From contig NZ_JACYHB010000012.1 of assembly GCF_014837295.1 (NCBI RefSeq), positions 1 to 64,000 on the forward strand: a DNA stretch of 64,000 bases, read 5' to 3'. The notes beneath the pieces are model-generated. The model was not told the DNA's origin and searched no databases. It saw only the letters and a list, made by a program, of their open reading frames with translations. The translations under genes were made by a program, and so were the position numbers. The first letter of the stretch is position 1. Each line of letters starts with the position of its first letter. Positions 38,469 through 50,028 of the stretch are shown here, one piece after another. The DNA comes from Cellulosimicrobium arenosum (GTDB lineage Bacteria > Actinomycetota > Actinomycetes > Actinomycetales > Cellulomonadaceae).

Positions 38469-40100
38469 ATGGCTGAGCTGACGATCCGGCCGGAGGAGAT
38501 CCGGGCCGCTCTGGACAGCTTCGTGAAGTCCTACGAGCCCGAGGGCGCCGTGTCCGAGGAGGTGGGCCGGGTCACCCTGGCCGCCGACGGCATCGCCCAG
38601 GTCGAGGGACTTCCGGGCGCGATGGCGAACGAGCTGCTGCGCTTCGAGGACGGGACCCTGGGTCTCGCCCTCAACCTCGACGTCCGGCAGATCGGTGTCG
38701 TCGTCCTCGGCGAGTTCACCGGCATCGAGGAGGGGCAGGAGGTCCGCCGCACCGGGGAGGTCCTCTCCGTCCCGGTCGGTGACGGCTACCTGGGACGCGT
38801 CGTCGACCCGCTGGGCACCCCCATCGACGGTCTGGGCGACGTCGCGACGGACGCACGTCGCGCACTCGAGCTGCAGGCCCCCGGCGTCATGGACCGCAAG
38901 TCGGTCCACGAGCCGCTGCAGACCGGCCTCAAGGCGATCGACTCGATGATCCCGATCGGTCGCGGCCAGCGTCAGCTCATCATCGGCGACCGCCAGACGG
39001 GCAAGACCGCGATCGCGATCGACACGATCATCAACCAGAAGGCGAACTGGGAGTCCGGCGACCCGCAGAAGCAGGTCCGCTGCATCTACGTCGCGGTCGG
39101 CCAGAAGGGCTCGACCATCGCCGCGGTGCGTGGTGCTCTCGAGGAGGCCGGTGCGCTCGAGTACACGACGATCGTCGCGGCTCCCGCCTCGGACCCCGCG
39201 GGCTTCAAGTACCTCGCCCCCTACACGGGCTCGGCCATCGGCCAGCACTGGATGTACCAGGGCAAGCACGTCCTCATCGTCTTCGACGACCTGTCGAAGC
39301 AGGCCGAGGCGTACCGGGCCGTGTCGCTCCTGCTGCGTCGCCCGCCGGGGCGCGAGGCCTACCCGGGTGACGTCTTCTACCTGCACTCTCGCCTGCTCGA
39401 GCGTTGTGCGAAGCTCTCGGACGAGCTCGGCGCCGGTTCGATGACGGGGCTGCCGGTCATCGAGACGAAGGCGAACGACGTGTCGGCCTACATCCCGACG
39501 AACGTCATCTCCATCACCGACGGCCAGATCTTCCTCCAGTCGGACCTCTTCAACGCCGACCAGCGTCCCGCGGTCGACGTCGGCATCTCCGTCTCGCGCG
39601 TCGGCGGTGCCGCCCAGGTCAAGGCGATGAAGCAGGTCTCCGGGACGCTCAAGCTCGAGCTCGCGCAGTTCCGCTCGCTCGAGGCGTTCGCGATGTTCGC
39701 GTCCGACCTCGACGCGGCCTCGCGCGGCCAGCTCGCCCGCGGTGCGGTGCTCATGGAGCTGCTCAAGCAGGGCCAGTACTCGCCCTACCCGGTCGAGGAC
39801 CAGGTCGCGTCGATCTGGGCCGGCACGAAGGGCAAGATCGACGACGTCCCGGTCGAGGACGTGCGTCGGTTCGAGTCCGAGATGCTCGACCACCTGCGCC
39901 GCAACACCGACGTGCTCTCGACGATCGCCGAGACCGGCAAGCTGAGCGAGGACCTCGAGTCCCAGCTCTCCTCGGCCGTCGAGGCGTTCCGGAACGGCTT
40001 CCTCAAGGCCGACGGCTCGCCGCTCGTCGGCGGGGACGACGTCGAGGACGCCGACGTGGACGTCGAGCAGGAGCAGATCGTCCGCCAGAAGAGGGCCTGA
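38469..40100 (+). CDS. atpA: ATP synthase F1 subunit alpha
   Basis: 543-aa non-catalytic nucleotide-binding subunit. Walker A GDRQTGKT near residue 174, the arginine-finger region in [19 protein letters not shown], and [37 protein letters not shown]. An acidic C-terminal extension ([16 protein letters not shown]) lengthens it relative to E. coli; a similar tail in mycobacterial alpha restrains reverse ATP hydrolysis. SD AGGAGAAG precedes the ATG. Confidence 0.97.
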   Translation: MAELTIRPEEIRAALDSFVKSYEPEGAVSEEVGRVTLAADGIAQVEGLPGAMANELLRFEDGTLGLALNLDVRQIGVVVLGEFTGIEEGQEVRRTGEVLSVPVGDGYLGRVVDPLGTPIDGLGDVATDARRALELQAPGVMDRKSVHEPLQTGLKAIDSMIPIGRGQRQLIIGDRQTGKTAIAIDTIINQKANWESGDPQKQVRCIYVAVGQKGSTIAAVRGALEEAGALEYTTIVAAPASDPAGFKYLAPYTGSAIGQHWMYQGKHVLIVFDDLSKQAEAYRAVSLLLRRPPGREAYPGDVFYLHSRLLERCAKLSDELGAGSMTGLPVIETKANDVSAYIPTNVISITDGQIFLQSDLFNADQRPAVDVGISVSRVGGAAQVKAMKQVSGTLKLELAQFRSLEAFAMFASDLDAASRGQLARGAVLMELLKQGQYSPYPVEDQVASIWAGTKGKIDDVPVEDVRRFESEMLDHLRRNTDVLSTIAETGKLSEDLESQLSSAVEAFRNGFLKADGSPLVGGDDVEDADVDVEQEQIVRQKRA

Positions 40101-40102
40101 CG

Positions 40103-42578
<2,476 letters not shown>

Positions 42579-42661
42579 TCCGACGTGTCCGTGCAAGGCT
42601 GGGCGGGTGGGCCACGGTGCTCGCCCGTCCGGCCGCGCAGGACGTCTCACCCGTTGACGAG

Positions 42662-42678
42662 GGTCCGTACGACGGACC
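42662..42678 (+). other. hairpin in the atpD-atpC spacer
   Basis: GGTCCGT-ACG-ACGGACC forms a tight stem in the 136-bp gap between beta and epsilon, followed by three cggacctg-like repeats up to the atpC SD (AAGGAG). Elsewhere in this operon most genes overlap or nearly abut, so this structured gap may lower or time epsilon synthesis. Confidence 0.45.
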
Positions 42679-42714
42679 TGGACCCGGACCTGATCCGGAC
42701 CTGAAGGAGTTGCA

Positions 42715-42987
42715 GTGGCAGAGCTGAACGTCGACCTCGTGGCGGCGGACCGCAAGATCTGGTCGGGCGAGGCACAGATGGTGAGCGCTCCGGCGGCGGA
42801 CGGGGAGATCGGCGTCCTCGCCGGGCACTCGCCGCTGCTGTCGGTGCTGCGCGAGGGTGCGGTCCGCATCAAGGCGACGACCGGTGCGCCGGTCGAGGTC
42901 CAGATCACCGGGGGCTTCATCTCGGTCGACTCGAACATGGTGACCGTCGTCGTGGACTCCGTCGAGGCCCCGGCCTCCACGCGCTGA
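42715..42987 (+). CDS. atpC: ATP synthase F1 subunit epsilon
   Basis: 90-aa subunit that couples the shaft to the c-ring. It has only the N-terminal beta-sandwich (LNVDLVAADRKIWSGEAQMVSAPAADGEIGVLAGHSPLLSVL) and ends right after it, without the C-terminal helical hairpin that inhibits ATP hydrolysis in E. coli. Short epsilons of this kind occur in actinobacteria. GTG start with AAGGAG SD. Confidence 0.95.
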   Translation: MAELNVDLVAADRKIWSGEAQMVSAPAADGEIGVLAGHSPLLSVLREGAVRIKATTGAPVEVQITGGFISVDSNMVTVVVDSVEAPASTR

Positions 42988-43002
42988 CCGGATCCTCGTA
43001 CC

Positions 43003-43416
43003 GTGCCCGCCCTCGCCTGGATCGCGATCGGACTGCTCGTCGCGGTCGCGGTCCTCGCGGGGCTGGCGGTGGTCGTGCGGCTGCGCGCGTTGACGCGCCG
43101 CGTCGGCTCGTTCGACTGCGGGCTGCGGACCGGTGCGGGGGTGACGCAGGGGATCGCGCACTACTGCGTCGGCCGGATCGACTGGTGGAGGTGCTGGTCC
43201 TTCTCGGTACGGCCGGCACGCTCCTGGTCGCGCCACCACCTGACGATCGTGGGCCGTGAACCGTTCGAACCGAGCGGTTCACGGCCTGAGACGTATCTCG
43301 TGCGCTGCCGCTACGAGGGTGAGGAGCTCGAGCTCACCATGCCCCGAGCGGCCTATGAGGGCCTCGCCTCGTGGCTCGAGGCGGCGCCGCCCGGTCGTCG
43401 CGACCTCGTCGTGTGA
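43003..43416 (+). CDS. DUF2550 family membrane protein
   Basis: 137-aa protein with one N-terminal transmembrane helix (about 3-27) and a small cytoplasmic domain (VGSFDCGLR, GIAHYCVGRIDWWRCWSFSVRPARSWSRHHLTIVGRE...). It follows atpC by 15 bp, its usual place in actinobacteria; function is unknown. A 12-bp inverted repeat lies within the gene and encodes a segment that seems variable in the family. Confidence 0.88.
   Translation: MPALAWIAIGLLVAVAVLAGLAVVVRLRALTRRVGSFDCGLRTGAGVTQGIAHYCVGRIDWWRCWSFSVRPARSWSRHHLTIVGREPFEPSGSRPETYLVRCRYEGEELELTMPRAAYEGLASWLEAAPPGRRDLVV
43252..43286 (+). repeat. 12-bp perfect inverted repeat inside the DUF2550 gene
   Basis: GGCCGTGAACCG (43252-43263) and CGGTTCACGGCC (43275-43286) surround an 11-nt spacer. 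It falls within codons for GREPFEPSGSRPE, so it could form a stable hairpin within the message or be a protein-binding site inside the gene. Confidence 0.75.
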
Positions 43417-43502
43417 CGGGCGACGATCCAGCACGACGGTCCCCGCGACGTCGCGCGCGTGCCCATACCTGCCCACGCCCCGGCTTCTGAGAAGGACGAT
43501 CC

Positions 43503-44198
43503 TTGCGTCTCGTCGTCGCCCGCTGCTCGGCCCGCTACACGGGCCGGCTGACCGCGCACCTCCCGCTCGCCACGCGCGTGCTGCTCGTCAAGGCCGACGG
43601 CAGCGTGCTGCTCCACTCCGACGGCGGCTCGTACAAGCCGCTGAACTGGATGAGCCCGCCGTGCTCGCTCGCTGCACGGGAGCCGTCGTCGGCGGACCGC
43701 GAGCGGGGCGTGAGCGAGGTCTGGGCGGTCCAGCACGCGAAGAGCGACGACCGTCTCGAGATCGAGCTGCACGAGATCCTGCACGACAGCTCGCACGACC
43801 TTGGCACCGACCCCGGCCTGATCAAGGACGGCGTCGAGGCGCACCTGCAGGAGATGCTCGCGGCGCAGATCGAGCTCCTCGGGTCGGGCCACACGCTGGT
43901 CCGTCGCGAGTACCCGACCGCGATCGGCCCGGTCGACATCCTGGCGAGGGACGCCACGGGCACGACCGTGGCGGTGGAGATCAAGCGCCGGGGCGACATC
44001 GACGGCGTCGAGCAGCTCACGCGCTATCTCGACCTGCTGAACCGGGATCCGCTGCTCAAGCCGGTCCGCGGTGTCTTCGCGGCCCAGGAGATCAGGCCCC
44101 AGGCCCGCGTCCTCGCCGCGGACCGTGGCATCGGCTGCCTGGTCCTGGACTACGACGCGATGCGGGGCGTCGACGACGTCGACTCGCGGCTCTTCTGA
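43503..44198 (+). CDS. nucS: mismatch-specific endonuclease NucS (EndoMS)
   Basis: 231-aa nuclease that cuts both strands at mismatches, the non-canonical mismatch repair of actinobacteria and archaea lacking MutS/MutL. An N-terminal DNA-binding domain (about 1-105) is joined to a RecB-like nuclease domain with metal ligands D145 (PVDILARD) and E159/K161 (AVEIKRRG). The C-terminus ...DSRLF resembles the beta-clamp-binding tail known in the family. TTG start with GAAGGA 6 bp upstream. Confidence 0.94.
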   Translation: MRLVVARCSARYTGRLTAHLPLATRVLLVKADGSVLLHSDGGSYKPLNWMSPPCSLAAREPSSADRERGVSEVWAVQHAKSDDRLEIELHEILHDSSHDLGTDPGLIKDGVEAHLQEMLAAQIELLGSGHTLVRREYPTAIGPVDILARDATGTTVAVEIKRRGDIDGVEQLTRYLDLLNRDPLLKPVRGVFAAQEIRPQARVLAADRGIGCLVLDYDAMRGVDDVDSRLF

Positions 44199-44207
44199 GC
44201 CGGGGCA

Positions 44208-44230
44208 GCGACCGCCCGCCCGGTGGTCGC
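44208..44230. terminator. weak hairpin between convergent genes
   Basis: GCGACC (44208-44213) and GGTCGC (44225-44230) sit in the 42-bp gap between the stops of nucS and the secreted glycosidase gene. Possible bidirectional terminator. Confidence 0.35.
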
Positions 44231-44240
44231 CACCCCGCGC

Positions 44241-47200
44241 TCAGCAGGTGATCGCCGGGTGGGAGGCGTGCAGGGTCGTGACCCGGGTCGTCGCGTCCGT
44301 GACCCGGATCGTGGCCGCACCGGCCGGGAGGCTCGTGGCCCGGGCTGCGAAGGACTGGTAGGCGTTCGCACCGGGCGTCACGTCCGGGACCGTCCGGGTG
44401 CCGTACGGCGTGACCAGCTCGATGTCGACCGGTTCACCGGTTCCGGAACCGCCCGTCCCCGTGTACGCGGCGCGCACGGCGACGTAGGCCTTGCCGCCCA
44501 GGCAGCGAGGAACGGCGGTGACCTGCACGTCGGGGGTCGGTGCCGCCCCGCTCCGCGCGCGGACCTCGAACGACGAGATGCTCACCGTCCCACGGTCGGC
44601 GCGGAAGCCGACGGTCGGCAGCAGGCTCGCCAGGACGTCCGGGTCCGACGTGTCGAGCGCGCCGCCCGTCGTCGTGCCGCCGTAGTAGGTCCACCCGCCG
44701 TCCTCCTCGGCGAAGACCTCGACGCGCGAGCCGTCGACCTGCATCGCGATGCGGTCACCGGGGCCGTAGCCCTTGATGCCGAACCACGGCGAGGGCCCGC
44801 CCTCCCCGCCGACGCGGTCGAGCCCCGCGGCGACGTTCGTGTGGTTGAACCATGCGAGGGCGTACGTGCGGTCGGCCGCGGCGAGGCCGAGGAAGAGCGA
44901 GTCCTCGGACGTTCCCGCGCCGGAGAACTCGCCGATCTCGGCGATCAGCACCGACGAGCTCGTCGCGCGCGCGGTCTCGTGGCCGTACAGGCCCCAGTAC
45001 CGGGCGTCGCCGTCCGCCGCGAGGGTCCCGTCGCCCACCGTCACGGTCGGCAGGGCTTCGGCGGACGGCTGCAGCGTCGTGTAGTCGTCGGACGAGTCGG
45101 TGTCGAAGTCGTCGTGCAGCACGACGTCGTCGTACCACGCGGGGTCGAACGCGAGCCGGGTGGTCGTCGCGGCGCGCGCCTCCTGCTCGACGTCGCCCTC
45201 GGCCCAGCGCACGACGGCGCCCAGCTGTGCCTCGCTGCCCGGGACGGCGCGCTGCGGGGGAGTGACGTCCCACGAGAGCGTCGTGCGGTCCCAGGCGTCG
45301 AGGTCCCGGGGGCCGGCGTCGTCGACCGGGACTGCGGTCCAGCCGTCGGGGAGCTCGAGCGAGGCCGTCGCGCCGTCGACCGGGTCCTCGCGGGTGGACA
45401 CGGTGACGTCGACGCGCGACGACTCGCCCTGCGCCGACGAGCCCGGCGCGGCGACGCGGACCGAGACCTTCCGCGAGACGGGTGTCCACGACTCGAGCTC
45501 GGTGACCCCGACGGACTTCCCGGGCGCGTTCTCGAGGGCGACGCGGTACCGGGTGGTCTCGAGGGGCGGGAACGTGATCCGGTTGACCCCGTTGCCGACG
45601 GGTTGCGCCGGGTAGCGCGTCTGGTCCGGCACCGCCTGCCAGGCGGACCCCGTCCAGTACTCCAGCTCGTACGACGCGGCGGCCTTGACGGCGTCGGAGT
45701 CGGCGTACCCGCGGAAGCGGACGTCGCTGATCTGCGTGGGCTCGGCGAACTCGACACCGATCCAGTCGCTCGCGTTCGGCGACGAGTAGTTCGACCAGCG
45801 CGTGTTCTCGGGCACCTCGTCGTACCAGGCCTTGCCGTCGAGGACCCGCCACGCGTCGTCGTACTGCCACGTGTACGAGGCGATCGGCCGGGGGAACTCG
45901 TGCTGCAGGGGGTTCGCCGACGTGTTCACCGCATGGGGCAGCCGCTGCGCCTCGCCGGACGGGACGGGCACGACGACGGGATCTGCGCCCTCGTCCAGCA
46001 CCGTCGCGTCGGAGTGCAGCGCCTCCTCGCCGTCGACGAAGACACGCAGCCCGGCACCGGCGCCGTAGTGCGACCCGTCCCGGTCGAACAGGACCGTCAC
46101 GTTGCGTCCGTGGTACGGCACGTTCTCGGCGGCGAACCAGTCCCAGTCCGCCGGGACGAGGGGGTCGATCACGAGCGTGCCGTCGGTCTGGGGCTGCAGC
46201 CCGAGGACGTCCTGGAGCACGAGGTCGACGTAGCTGGAGTGCAGGTAGTCCTCGGAGTGGTCGTACCCGTCGTAGATCCAGCGGTCCTCGTCGGGGTGAT
46301 GGGCCTCCGCGACGTACGGCTCGCCGTCGCGGAACTGGGTCCGCACGTAGGTGTCGAACAGGTCGGTGTACTGCTCGCGCGTGACGTCCCCCGCCGTGCC
46401 GTCGCGCAGCGCGGTCGCGACGCCGTCGAGCGTCAGAGACGTGGAGAACGGCCACGACGGCCCGTCCCACTTGCAGCACCCCTCGTCGGCGTGCTTCCAG
46501 AAGTCCGGGCTGCGGCGCTCGGTGACGGTCGGTCCGTAGGGTGCCGCGAAGCCCTCGGGGTCGAAGAGCTGGTCGAGCGCTGCCGACTGGTCGGCCGACG
46601 CGAGACCGAACTTCCACGGCACGAGACCGACGTCGAGGCGGTCGCGCAGCTGCTCGTGGTCCGGGTTCTCCCGGTCGACGACGTCGTAGAAGAACTGGCG
46701 GTCGTCGTCCCACAGGTAGGTGTCGACGGCCTCGCGCAGCTCCGCGGCGCGGCCCCGGTACTCGGCTGCGGTCGCGGCGTCGCCGTTCAGGTCGGCGACC
46801 TGGGCGAGCGCGACCATGTCCCCGTACAGGTAGGCGTTGATCGACGGCCGGAACGTGTGGCGTCCGGCGTACGCCTGGTCGGTGGCGTACGACGCGGGGG
46901 AGGACTCCTTCGCGTCGTACTCGGGCGTCTGCCAGTAGAGGCCCGTCTCGGCGTCGTACTGGTTGCTCCAGTCCTCGACGAACGTCTCCAGCTCGGGCTG
47001 CAACGACGCCAGCCGGTCGAGGTCGCCGGTGACCTGTGCCCGCTCGACGATCGCCGAGACCGCCCAGAACGAGTACTGGTGGGCCCAGTCGGACGCCTCG
47101 GGGTTCTGGGCGGGCGAGATCTGCCCGGGTCCGGTGAGCCAGTAGTCCTCGTAGTCGTCGAGGTACCGCTGGTCGCGCAACCAGCGTCCCTCCGCGAGCT

Positions 47201-47621
47201 GGTGGCCCGCAGCGGCGTTGATCGCCTGGTAGGGCGCGGCGTAGCCGCAGCAGTCGAGGAACTCGGTCAGGACCCAGCCGGTGCCGGGCTCGGTGTAGCG
47301 CAGGTGCTCCTTGAGGACGCGCCAGCGGTAGTAGTAGACGGCCTCGGCGTCCGTGTCCGGCAGGTCGATCATCGGCACGTTGGCGAGGTACCAGTCCTGC
47401 TCGGCGTAGCCGGCGAGCTTCGTGCCCCCGTCGACGAACGACGTGCCGGCCCCGACCTCGGGCAGCCCTGCGGGCGTGGTCGGGTCCACGTCCACCTCGA
47501 CCTGCGCCGGGTCGCCGGGAGCGGGTGCGTGCGGCAGCGCCGTCGCGGTCGGAACGGCGAGCGCGAGCAGGAGTGCGCCCGTGACCAGGGCGCCCGCGCC
47601 CCGGGTCTGTGATCGTCGCAT
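44241..47621 (-). CDS. large secreted multidomain glycoside-hydrolase-like protein
   Basis: 1126-aa protein with a signal peptide (about 1-28). Layout: an (alpha/alpha)6-barrel glycosidase-like domain of the MGH1/GH63-like type (about 45-480) with many aromatic motifs (AHQYSFWAVSAIVERA, TFRPSINAYLYGDMVALA, ADEGCCKWDGPSWPFSTSLTLDG); a beta-sandwich (about 480-560); a discoidin/F5-8 type C-like carbohydrate-binding domain (about 585-710; SDWIGVEFAEPTQISDVRFRGY); a NEW3/Ig-like module (712-820); a LamG-like module (825-1018); and a C-terminal beta domain ending ...HPAITC. The substrate is unknown. GAGGA precedes the ATG. Divergent from tetR. Confidence 0.85.
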   Translation of the reverse strand: MRRSQTRGAGALVTGALLLALAVPTATALPHAPAPGDPAQVEVDVDPTTPAGLPEVGAGTSFVDGGTKLAGYAEQDWYLANVPMIDLPDTDAEAVYYYRWRVLKEHLRYTEPGTGWVLTEFLDCCGYAAPYQAINAAAGHQLAEGRWLRDQRYLDDYEDYWLTGPGQISPAQNPEASDWAHQYSFWAVSAIVERAQVTGDLDRLASLQPELETFVEDWSNQYDAETGLYWQTPEYDAKESSPASYATDQAYAGRHTFRPSINAYLYGDMVALAQVADLNGDAATAAEYRGRAAELREAVDTYLWDDDRQFFYDVVDRENPDHEQLRDRLDVGLVPWKFGLASADQSAALDQLFDPEGFAAPYGPTVTERRSPDFWKHADEGCCKWDGPSWPFSTSLTLDGVATALRDGTAGDVTREQYTDLFDTYVRTQFRDGEPYVAEAHHPDEDRWIYDGYDHSEDYLHSSYVDLVLQDVLGLQPQTDGTLVIDPLVPADWDWFAAENVPYHGRNVTVLFDRDGSHYGAGAGLRVFVDGEEALHSDATVLDEGADPVVVPVPSGEAQRLPHAVNTSANPLQHEFPRPIASYTWQYDDAWRVLDGKAWYDEVPENTRWSNYSSPNASDWIGVEFAEPTQISDVRFRGYADSDAVKAAASYELEYWTGSAWQAVPDQTRYPAQPVGNGVNRITFPPLETTRYRVALENAPGKSVGVTELESWTPVSRKVSVRVAAPGSSAQGESSRVDVTVSTREDPVDGATASLELPDGWTAVPVDDAGPRDLDAWDRTTLSWDVTPPQRAVPGSEAQLGAVVRWAEGDVEQEARAATTTRLAFDPAWYDDVVLHDDFDTDSSDDYTTLQPSAEALPTVTVGDGTLAADGDARYWGLYGHETARATSSSVLIAEIGEFSGAGTSEDSLFLGLAAADRTYALAWFNHTNVAAGLDRVGGEGGPSPWFGIKGYGPGDRIAMQVDGSRVEVFAEEDGGWTYYGGTTTGGALDTSDPDVLASLLPTVGFRADRGTVSISSFEVRARSGAAPTPDVQVTAVPRCLGGKAYVAVRAAYTGTGGSGTGEPVDIELVTPYGTRTVPDVTPGANAYQSFAARATSLPAGAATIRVTDATTRVTTLHASHPAITC

Positions 47622-47652
47622 GGGGTCCTCGTCGTCGAGTGAGGTTGATCCT

Positions 47653-47664
47653 GACACCGGTGTC
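47653..47664. promoter_or_regulatory. 12-bp palindrome upstream of the glycosidase gene
   Basis: GACACCGGTGTC is a perfect palindrome 32 bp before the glycosidase start, a candidate operator. No cognate regulator can be assigned. Confidence 0.4.
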
Positions 47665-47729
47665 TCGGACAGATTTGCACAGTTCCCGACACAAAACAAC
47701 ACGATGGCGCCGGGCCGGAGCGGGAGTGC

Positions 47730-47749
47730 TACTATTCTGAACGTGTTCA
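47730..47749 (+). promoter_or_regulatory. tetR promoter -10 with overlapping operator
   Basis: A -10-like TACTAT (47730-47735) is followed at once by TGAAC-GT-GTTCA (47738-47749), a 5-bp inverted repeat covering the expected start point. This is the usual place for TetR autorepression. It lies in the 150-bp divergent region shared with the glycosidase gene. Confidence 0.55.
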
Positions 47750-47771
47750 AAAACAACTCACGGAGCACACG

Positions 47772-48521
47772 ATGACCACCTCGACCCCGAAGTCCGAGCG
47801 CACGCGCGCCCACGTGCGGGAGGTCGCGGTGCAGATGCTGCGCGACGTCGGCTACGAGCGCACCACGATGCGCGCCATCGCCACCGAGGCCGGTGTCAGC
47901 ACCGGCAACGCCTACTACCACTTCCCCTCGAAGGACGCCCTCGTCCAGGAGCTGTACCTCGAGGTGCAGCACGAGCACGCCGAGCGCGCGGCGCCGGTCC
48001 TCGAGGCCTCCGGATCGCTGGACGAGCGCCTGCGCGGCGTGTGGCACGCGGCGATCGACGCGTTCGCGCCCTTCCACGCGTTCGGGGCGGAGTTCGTGTC
48101 GGTGGCCATCCGGCCCGGCTCCCCGGCGAGCCCGTTCTCCGCAGACTCGGCCGCGTCGCGCGAGCTGTCCCAAGGTCTGTTCGAGCAGGTGGTCGCCGGT
48201 TCCTCCCCTCAGGTTCCCGCCCGGCTCCGTGCGGAGCTGCCCGGGCTGCTGTGGCTCGCTCAGCTCGGCGTCACGCTCTTCTGGGTCTACGACTCCTCGC
48301 CGGGGTCCGTGCGGACGCGTCGGCTCGTCGACGGCGGGGCGTCGCTCGTCGGGCAGGTCGTGCGCCTCTCCCGCCTTCCCGTGGCGCGGGGGGTCGTCGA
48401 CCAGGTGCTGCGGCTCGTGCGATCGGTCGCCCCGGATCCGGATCCGGGTCCGGGTCCGGAGCCGTCGGGTCCGGTCGACCAGCCGGCGAGGGCCGCCGAC
48501 GGTGCGAGGGGTGCGGCGTGA
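47772..48521 (+). CDS. TetR-family transcriptional regulator
   Basis: 249-aa repressor. The N-terminal HTH (about 10-57) reads VREVAVQMLRDVGYERTTMRAIATEAGVSTGNAYYHFPSKDALVQELY; the ligand domain fills 65-215, and a Pro/Asp-rich tail (PDPDPGPGPEP), encoded by ggatcc/gggtcc repeats, ends it. The tail has no known role. Stop overlaps the YndJ-like gene (GTGA), so the regulator heads a three-gene operon and probably controls it. Confidence 0.9.
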   Translation: MTTSTPKSERTRAHVREVAVQMLRDVGYERTTMRAIATEAGVSTGNAYYHFPSKDALVQELYLEVQHEHAERAAPVLEASGSLDERLRGVWHAAIDAFAPFHAFGAEFVSVAIRPGSPASPFSADSAASRELSQGLFEQVVAGSSPQVPARLRAELPGLLWLAQLGVTLFWVYDSSPGSVRTRRLVDGGASLVGQVVRLSRLPVARGVVDQVLRLVRSVAPDPDPGPGPEPSGPVDQPARAADGARGAA

Positions 48522-49465
48522 GCGCCGCCGGCGCGGCACTCGTGTCCGTGCTCGTCGCCGTGGGGCTCGTGCTCGTCCTGCCGCTCGGCCTGCGCCTGCT
48601 CGGGCCGGACGTCGTCCCGGCGCCGCGCAGCCCGGCATGGCCCCTGGCAGGAGCGGCAGGCACGGTCAGCCTGCTCCTGCCCCGGGGGCCGCTCGCCGTC
48701 GCGCTCGCGCTCCCGTTCGCGGTCGCCGCCGCCGTCATTCTGCTCGCGGCGCTCCGGCACGCGGTGCGCGGAGGGCTGCGCGCACCGGTCGTGGCGGCGA
48801 CCGTGGCGCTGACCATGCCCGCCGTCGGTGCGTGCGCCCTCGTCGCGGAGCGCGCCGGGTGGGGCCTGCTCGGGTTCGGAGGCACGTATCTCGCCCTGAC
48901 CGTCCCGCACATGCTGTACGCGGGCTTCGGTGCGGCGCTGGTCGCCGGGGGCGTGGCCGAGCTCGCTCGTCGGTCGGACGGGGCGGTGGACCCGCTCGCG
49001 GTCGCCGGGGCGTGGGGCGTGCCGGTCGGCACCGTGCTCGTGCTGCTGGGCTACTTCGTCGGCGACGTGGCCGAGCTCGTCGGCGCGCTCGTCCTCACCG
49101 GTGCCCTGTGGGCGACGGCGGTCGCGACGACCCGCAGCCTCGCACGGCCGGCCGTCGTCACCCCCGCCGCGCGCGCCCTGCTGGTGACAGGCGTCGTCTC
49201 GGTCTCGGTCTCGATGCTCCTGGCGCTCTGGTGGGCGGCCGGCGAGGCGTTCGACGTCGCGCACCCGGGCCTCGACGTGATGGCGGCGACCCACGGAGTG
49301 GCCAACGCCTTCGGGTTCGTGCTGTGCACGGTTCTCGGGCTGCGCCTGGTCGCACGGCGACCGCGGGACGCCGACGGTCCGGGTGGGCATCCGGGTGCCG
49401 GTCCGGGCGCCCTCCACGGCGCAGGCTTCCTCGACGACCAGCACGGCGGACGGAGAACGACATGA
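48518..49465 (+). CDS. YndJ-like membrane protein
   Basis: 315-aa protein with eight to nine predicted transmembrane helices and almost no soluble part apart from a Gly/His-rich C-terminus. It resembles the YndJ family (LGFGGTYLALTVPHMLYAGFGAALVAGG; ATHGVANAFGFVLCTVLGL), whose function is not established. It is coupled to tetR upstream and to a DUF1990 gene downstream (ATGA); YndJ and DUF1990 genes are often found together. Confidence 0.8.
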   Translation: MSAAGAALVSVLVAVGLVLVLPLGLRLLGPDVVPAPRSPAWPLAGAAGTVSLLLPRGPLAVALALPFAVAAAVILLAALRHAVRGGLRAPVVAATVALTMPAVGACALVAERAGWGLLGFGGTYLALTVPHMLYAGFGAALVAGGVAELARRSDGAVDPLAVAGAWGVPVGTVLVLLGYFVGDVAELVGALVLTGALWATAVATTRSLARPAVVTPAARALLVTGVVSVSVSMLLALWWAAGEAFDVAHPGLDVMAATHGVANAFGFVLCTVLGLRLVARRPRDADGPGGHPGAGPGALHGAGFLDDQHGGRRTT

Positions 49466-49983
49466 CCTTCACGTACACCGAGGTGGGGGCGACCCGCACG
49501 GGCACGCTGCCCCCGGGCTACCGGCACCTGCACGTGCGCCACCGGCTGTCGCGCCGGGCGCACCCGCCCGAGGACCTCGCGTGGCTCGGCGAGCAGCTGC
49601 TGACCTGGCGCGTGCACGCGGCGGCGCGGGTCACGCTCGAGGCGGACGCCCCCGTCGCCGCCCCGGGCGGGAAGGTCACGACGCTCCTCGGGGTCGGACG
49701 GCTGCGGCTGTTCGAGCCGTGCGAGGTCGTCTGGGTCGAGCGGGGCGAGCGCCGGGTCGCGTTCGGCTACGGCACGCTGCCGGGCCACGCGTTCGTGGGC
49801 GAGGAGTGCTTCGCCGTGGAGCGCGACGTCGCGGGCGACCTGTGGTGGACCATCGACGTCTTCAGCCGGCCCGCGCTGTGGTGGGTACGTCCGCTCGCGC
49901 TCGTCGTCCCGACGTTCCAGCGGGTCTTCGCCCACCACCTCGGCCGCGGTGCCGCGAAGCTCCTCCGGGCACGTGCCGGCTGA
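49462..49983 (+). CDS. DUF1990 family protein
   Basis: 173-aa soluble protein. Family landmarks are LTWRVHAAARVTLEADAPVAAPG, EPCEVVWVERGERRVAFGYGTLPGHAFVGEECF and TIDVFSRPALWWVRPLALVVPTFQRVFAHHLGRG. No enzymatic motif is evident; a lipid- or START-like ligand-binding role is possible but unproven. Last gene of the TetR operon. Confidence 0.85.
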   Translation: MTFTYTEVGATRTGTLPPGYRHLHVRHRLSRRAHPPEDLAWLGEQLLTWRVHAAARVTLEADAPVAAPGGKVTTLLGVGRLRLFEPCEVVWVERGERRVAFGYGTLPGHAFVGEECFAVERDVAGDLWWTIDVFSRPALWWVRPLALVVPTFQRVFAHHLGRGAAKLLRARAG

Positions 49984-50028
49984 GAGCAGTTTGCACGCCG
50001 GGTGTACGAAGTGCGCCAGAATGAGGCC

